Assembly (NCBI GenBank): GCA_018296165.2
Contig: JACKQL020000040.1
Coordinates: forward strand, 248,001 to 312,000
Direction: 5' to 3'
Length of the DNA: 64,000 nucleotides
DNA from: Termitomyces sp. T153
Taxonomy: Eukaryota > Basidiomycota > Agaricomycetes > Agaricales > Lyophyllaceae
Part shown: positions 59,578 through 64,000 of the stretch, piece by piece
Numbering within the stretch: the first letter of the stretch is position 1
Layout: every line of letters begins with the position of its first letter
Notes under the pieces: model-generated
Databases searched by the model: none
What the model was told of the DNA's origin: nothing
Seen by the model: the letters and a program-made list of their open reading frames with translations, nothing else
Translations under genes and position numbers: made by a program

Positions 59578-61260
59578 CTACCTCCTCTTCTTCCCCCCCA
59601 CTTTCCTCGACCTCACCCTCCCGGGCGTAACTTCAACCAACTCATCATCCCCCACATACGCCAGCATCTCCTCAAGCGACATCGCGCGGGGTGGCGAGAG
59701 CACGATCTTATCGTCAGCAATGACGCTGCGGATGTTTGTGAGTTGTTTTTTGACACAGGGGTTTAGGTGGAGGTCGAGGGGTTTGGAGGATTCGCCGATT
59801 ATCATGCCGGGGTAGACTGGGGGGAGAGTCAGCAAACGAGTAAACAAGTAGAGGGAAAGGAGGGGAAACTCGACACGCACCCTGCTCGTCCGGCCCTACG
59901 AACATCGTCCCGCGTGCCTGCAGCGGCGCAAGCGCATACCCCGACGTCTCGCCCGCCGCCATCGATATAAGTGCACCATTCCTTCCCGTATCAATGGCCC
60001 CGCGGTAAGGCATATATGCCTTGAATATATGATTGATTGTTCTAAGTCAAGGGGTGGTCAGCATGAACATCACACAAACCTCACACCAGCACACCACACT
60101 CACCCCTGCCCATGCACATCATTCCCAAACTCTCCCGCCATATACCCAATCAACCCCCTGGCCGGAATATCCATAACAACCTTCACCCACCCCTCCTCAT
60201 CGGTCTCATAACTAACCATCTCCCCCTTCCTTATCGTCAGCTTCTGCACCACCGCAACGGCATACTCCTCTCTAACCAGCACCGTGCACTCCCCAATTGG
60301 CTCGAGCATCCTCCCCTCCGCATCAGGATCGGGAATCATCACAGCCTTGGGCGCCCCCACAGCAAGCTCAACCCCTCCCTCCTCAGCGTCTCGAGCAACA
60401 CGCCAAGATGGAGCACCCCGCGCCTGCGCAGCTCGAGCGACTTAGAGGTGGGACCCGGGAGAATGCGCAGCACGACGTTGGTTTCTGATTCTTTGTATAT
60501 ACGCTCGTGGATGAGCTGGGATGTAAGCTTGGTGCCTGAGGTGCCAGCGAGCGGGGAGTCGTTGGCTTGGACGTATATCGATATTGTAGGTGGGTCGATG
60601 GGTGTTGACTGCAATATTTTATCAGTATCATGAACGCACAACAGCACGCTAACGCACCGGACGCGGCTTTGGCCCCTCCTCGCCCCACCCCTCCATCTGC
60701 ACAAGTATGACATAAACCCCCGCATTCTTCACCCCTCCGACACTAACAATCTCACCCGCCCCCGCTGCATCCTTCTCGATCCTCTCTGGCCCTTTCTTCG
60801 CAAAAATCTTCTTCACCTTCCCCTCGCCGACCTTCTGCCCCTCCGCATCAAGCGCCCAAAGCACATCGCCCACGCGAAGAATACCAGAATGTATACGGCC
60901 GACGTAGAGCATGCCAACGTACGGGTCGCTCTCGATTTGGACAGTGAGCATCGAGAAGGGGCGCGTACGGTCGAGGTGCATGGGGGGCGGGACGTGCGTA
61001 AGTATGAGGTCGAAGAGCGGGGCCATGCTTGGTGTTGCGGTTGCACTGGTGCTGGGGACGAGGGTGCCGGACGGGGATGGGACAGCGCACTGCGTCGTCG
61101 TCGTCGTTATAACAGAACTTACCTGAGACTGCGGCTTAGAGCTTTGCTTAGAACGAACCTCGTCTGTGTCATTGGGCCTACAACGAGCGCAACGCCACTG
61201 AAATCCACGTGTCGAGGCATGTCCACGATATTAACCAAGTTCCCGTTGTATATAATGCTA
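59578..61260 (-). pseudogene. TypA/BipA translational GTPase relic, copy C (more complete)
   Basis: Domains II-V and the tail are well kept: MLYVGRIHSGILRVGDVLWA, SPLAGTSGTKLTSQLIHERI, GVLHLGVLLETLRREG, MDIPARGLIGYMAGEFGN, AYMPYRGAIDTGRNGALISM, VYPGMIIGES and the family-typical tail SPPRAMSLEEML-YVGDDELVEVTP. The GTPase domain is reduced to a short relic ([12 protein letters not shown], then [13 protein letters not shown], about 61140-61240). There G3 DTPGH is DMPRH, the NKxD motif is lost and a stretch is deleted. A missing G in a G-run near 60375 shifts the frame between LRREG and ELAVGAPK. Probably not functional as a GTPase. Confidence 0.8.
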
Positions 61261-61489
61261 GTGCACATTGACAGAATAGTATAGTCAGCTGGTCAACAAG
61301 CGTCGTTTCATGGTCCACTGTTGATTATTCATCGAAATTCATATCACCAATCAATACACAAAGAGGGAAACACGACACATGAGGGCGGTTGCGTCACAGT
61401 TACATGTTATCACGTGAATGTGTTGTTATTAATATGAACTCTGTCTGTCAACCCATGATTCGGCGTAAATTTCAAAGTACATTTTCACT

Positions 61490-62143
61490 GATGTGCATTC
61501 CCATGTTTCCTCACTCTATGCGCAAACAGTGTTAACTTCGTATCCCGCTATAGCGTGTCATGTTGTGCAGGGGCAACTGCAAAGGTGCGACGGTCCATAT
61601 TGGTGGCGCACGTCATGGCCAGGAAGGCTATCTCATCCAGCCAACAATCTTCACAAACGTCAAGCGCGAGATGAAGATTGTCAAGGAAGAAATATTCGGT
61701 CCTGTTAATGTCGTCTTCGAGTGCGAGATCTTATTGTTGAACGCTGATTGAGAGTGGATGATGAACATTTGTATAATAGAGGTCATTGAGGCAGCTAACA
61801 ACACGACGTACGGCACGTACGGCCTCGCATGCAATATCTTCTCGCAAAATATCAGCCGTGCGTTGAGAGTTGCACATTTAATCGAGGCTGACTCTGCAAT
61901 GGGTACATACACGTCCATACCGACTTCCCAGGCCCCGATTTGAGTAGTTCAATTTTCTCAGGTCGACTACGAAGCTGTACCATTCGGCGGCTACAACTCT
62001 TTAGTCTGGCATCCGCCGGTGAGCTCGGCGAATATGTCGTGGACACGTGAACTCAGCCGCATCTTATTCTTGTGCTGAGCTTTGGTTAATACCGGTACGC
62101 TCCAGTCAAAGCTGTGCATGTGAACATCGGACAGATGCTGTAA
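61490..62143 (+). pseudogene. ALDH 3'-end relic, copy C
   Basis: It keeps one exon more than relic [21 protein letters not shown] and [15 protein letters not shown] (61588-61720), then [12 protein letters not shown] with a 9-bp insertion (TYGTYGLAC), a damaged GGY exon and the final [17 protein letters not shown] exon ending at 62143. The catalytic Cys exon is absent. Confidence 0.88.
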
Positions 62144-62504
62144 TCGTTCCGTCTACTCATCGTTGCGTTTGCTCGTTCTATGAAATTCAATGTAAAAATC
62201 TCTGTCTCACGGACTCCTCTAATGTGTATGTATATGAAGAACAATTAATGAATTGTGAAATCGATGTTCAGAAATAAGACTCATGCAGAATAAGTTCAAA
62301 TCGCTGATCTAACATTGTATCTGAAAAATCAGTGATGGCTCTGAGTTACACAGGAGACTTGATCTTGTTGCATCTCACGCACAGCACGCAGCATCTAAAG
62401 CCACGGTCAATTTGTCCTTCCGTGTGATGGGACACAGCTTATCGCTGTGATCTTATACAAGCCTGAGAAGTTTCCCTTTCTTTCTTTTTGACTACCACGT
62501 CACA

Positions 62505-64000
62505 ATGACAACTCACCGAAAGAACAGTGTTATCCTCCCTTTTCAAGAGAACAGCGTCGCGACTGCTGGCGTATGTGATTATCTGATGCTCCTGGATTGT
62601 AAGTCAAATGGTGCTCTATTTATTAGATTGGACCAGTGGCAAGAGAAACATTTCTATTGACACCTCAAAGCCCAAGCCATGAGCGGACCATATCAATCTT
62701 GGACAACACAATCACGACTATCCAGCTGATCAAAAATGTGGTTCCCTCACAAACAGTTAGTGGAATACTGTCATCGATCACTGGAATCCTTAACATAATC
62801 AAGGTATGTTAGGCCATGTGTAATGTGGACACAAACTGATGGGATGATATCCTATCATATCTTGCTCAGACTACAGTTGAGAACCAGGATGATTTCCAGG
62901 AACTCGTGGAGCAATGCCAGATGATTGGCCTCGTTGTTTGGCGTGCTACTTCTGCTACACCACAACACCAACTTGACGCGACAATCCATCGTGCACTGAC
63001 CAACCTGACAAGGTGAGAAAACATCCCTTGTAGCTGTTCTATCCTCAGTTTTTGAATGTATCTCAGCTCTGTAGATGACATTCTAGAGGCAGTCAAAGCA
63101 AAGACGGAGAAGAATGTAGTTTCCAAGGCTTTTCATGCTACAATTGAGCGGAACACTATCAACAAATGGAAGAATGAGTTGATTCATTTTCTGACTCTTT
63201 TTAATGTGAGTTATGCCCAGAAATACTGATTCTCATTATAATAAGACATTCTTCAGACAGAAGTGAATATCTCAACAAATCTGAAGGTTGATGAACTCTT
63301 GTCAGTGTTCCAAGAACACCCTAGAATCACTTCCCATTCTCAAATGCATGTACTCATAGTGGTCACAATATTATATTGGCTCATTTGTTTTGTAGGGATG
63401 CTACTGAAGAACCTGATATATTACCCACACGGCCATGAGTTTTTGTTGGAAGGAGTGATCTTGTCCAAAGTGCTACAGATGCTCTGCTGAAATTCCATCA
63501 TGTTGCTCTCATTGGCCCTGGAGGTATTGGCAAGAGTAGTGTTGCCCGTGCTACTTTGAATGATGAAGAAATTGTCTCCAAATTCCAAGCAAGGAGATAT
63601 TTTGTCCGATTTGACAATATCAATGTCACCCAGGTGAATCTTAAAACATTCCTTGACCATATTGCCAGGGCATTGGGCTTTGCAACTCCAGTCAATGCTT
63701 ATAATCTAATAACGAAGACACTTTCAACTGCAGAAACACTTCTTGTTCTTGACAATGCTGAGACCTTTCTGGATGCTACCATGGATGCTGGACACATAGC
63801 AGATGCCATTGATGGCTTTGGTGCTAGGTCTAATGTGACCACCGTCCTTACTACTCGCACAGCTGTATTGCCTCCCAACCTGAAATGGATTAGGTTACGA
63901 GTGCCACCACTTGAAGAGAGTGCTGCATGTGAGGCTTTCCATGCATATTACCCTTCCATTGAAACTTCAATTCTCATCAAACTGCTCTCTGCTGTTGATT
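62505..64000 (+). pseudogene. NLR-C: third NLR paralogue, nonsense-disabled, cut by window end
   Basis: Exons 62505-62570, 62684-62803, 62870-63012, 63067-63205, 63257-63345 and 63396->64000 match NLR-B in length and phase. The NB-ARC core is present (GPGGIGKSS, LLVLDNAETFLD). At 63436-63438 a TGA replaces the CGA found in NLR-B (TRPR-VFVG), truncating the protein just before the ATPase. After it the frame is open to the window edge. It could still give a free N-terminal helical domain of roughly 200 aa. The 3' part is outside the window. Confidence 0.82.

Overview
The window looks like a chromosome segment from an Agaricomycete (mushroom-forming basidiomycete). The support is dense, short (about 45-90 nt) spliceosomal introns, a basidiomycete-type F-box protein, fungal CAZyme and sugar-transporter genes, NB-ARC/TPR STAND proteins, and Ty1/copia, Ty3/gypsy, Helitron and DDE-type elements. 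Species cannot be told from sequence alone. Exon models are mine, made by reading frames and splice signals. For the F-box gene, cyclophilin, zinc-ribbon-like gene, coiled-coil gene, P-loop kinase and the NLRs, the exon phases add up to whole codon numbers.

Layout. 1-9.0 kb holds two decayed mobile elements: a Ty1/copia pol whose single frame is broken only by TGA codons, then a DDE-transposase/3'-5' exonuclease gene. 10.3-30.9 kb is a CpG-normal gene island. Its genes are F-box protein (-), cyclophilin (-), a Cys-rich protein (+), a repetitive coiled-coil protein (+), an MFS sugar transporter (-) next to a GH51 alpha-L-arabinofuranosidase (-), a P-loop kinase-like protein (-) and an aldehyde dehydrogenase (+). 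31.2-64 kb is an NLR expansion region. Three NLR copies (A intact, B intact, C cut by the window end and carrying a nonsense codon) each follow an ALDH gene or an ALDH 3' relic. B and C are also preceded by decayed, oppositely oriented TypA/BipA relics. Between copies lie 35-48 kb and 55-59 kb of strongly CpG-depleted sequence: satellites, a chromodomain Ty3/gypsy element with a solo-LTR-like insertion inside it and an AT-rich element inside that, and a Helitron helicase relic.

How the parts fit. The NLRs have an N-terminal helical region, a nucleotide-binding (NB-ARC/NACHT-like) module and C-terminal TPR-like helices, which suggests intracellular surveillance receptors evolving by tandem duplication. 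The copies share exon structure, including an apparently phase-fixed GC-AG intron. One decay process, CpG to TpG/CpA, accounts for most disabling changes. It explains the CGA to TGA stops in copia, gypsy, the exonuclease element and NLR-C, and a catalytic Asp to Asn change in both reverse transcriptases. This is the expected mark of cytosine methylation or a RIP-like process. The GH51 enzyme and sugar transporter form a plausible arabinose-release and uptake pair.
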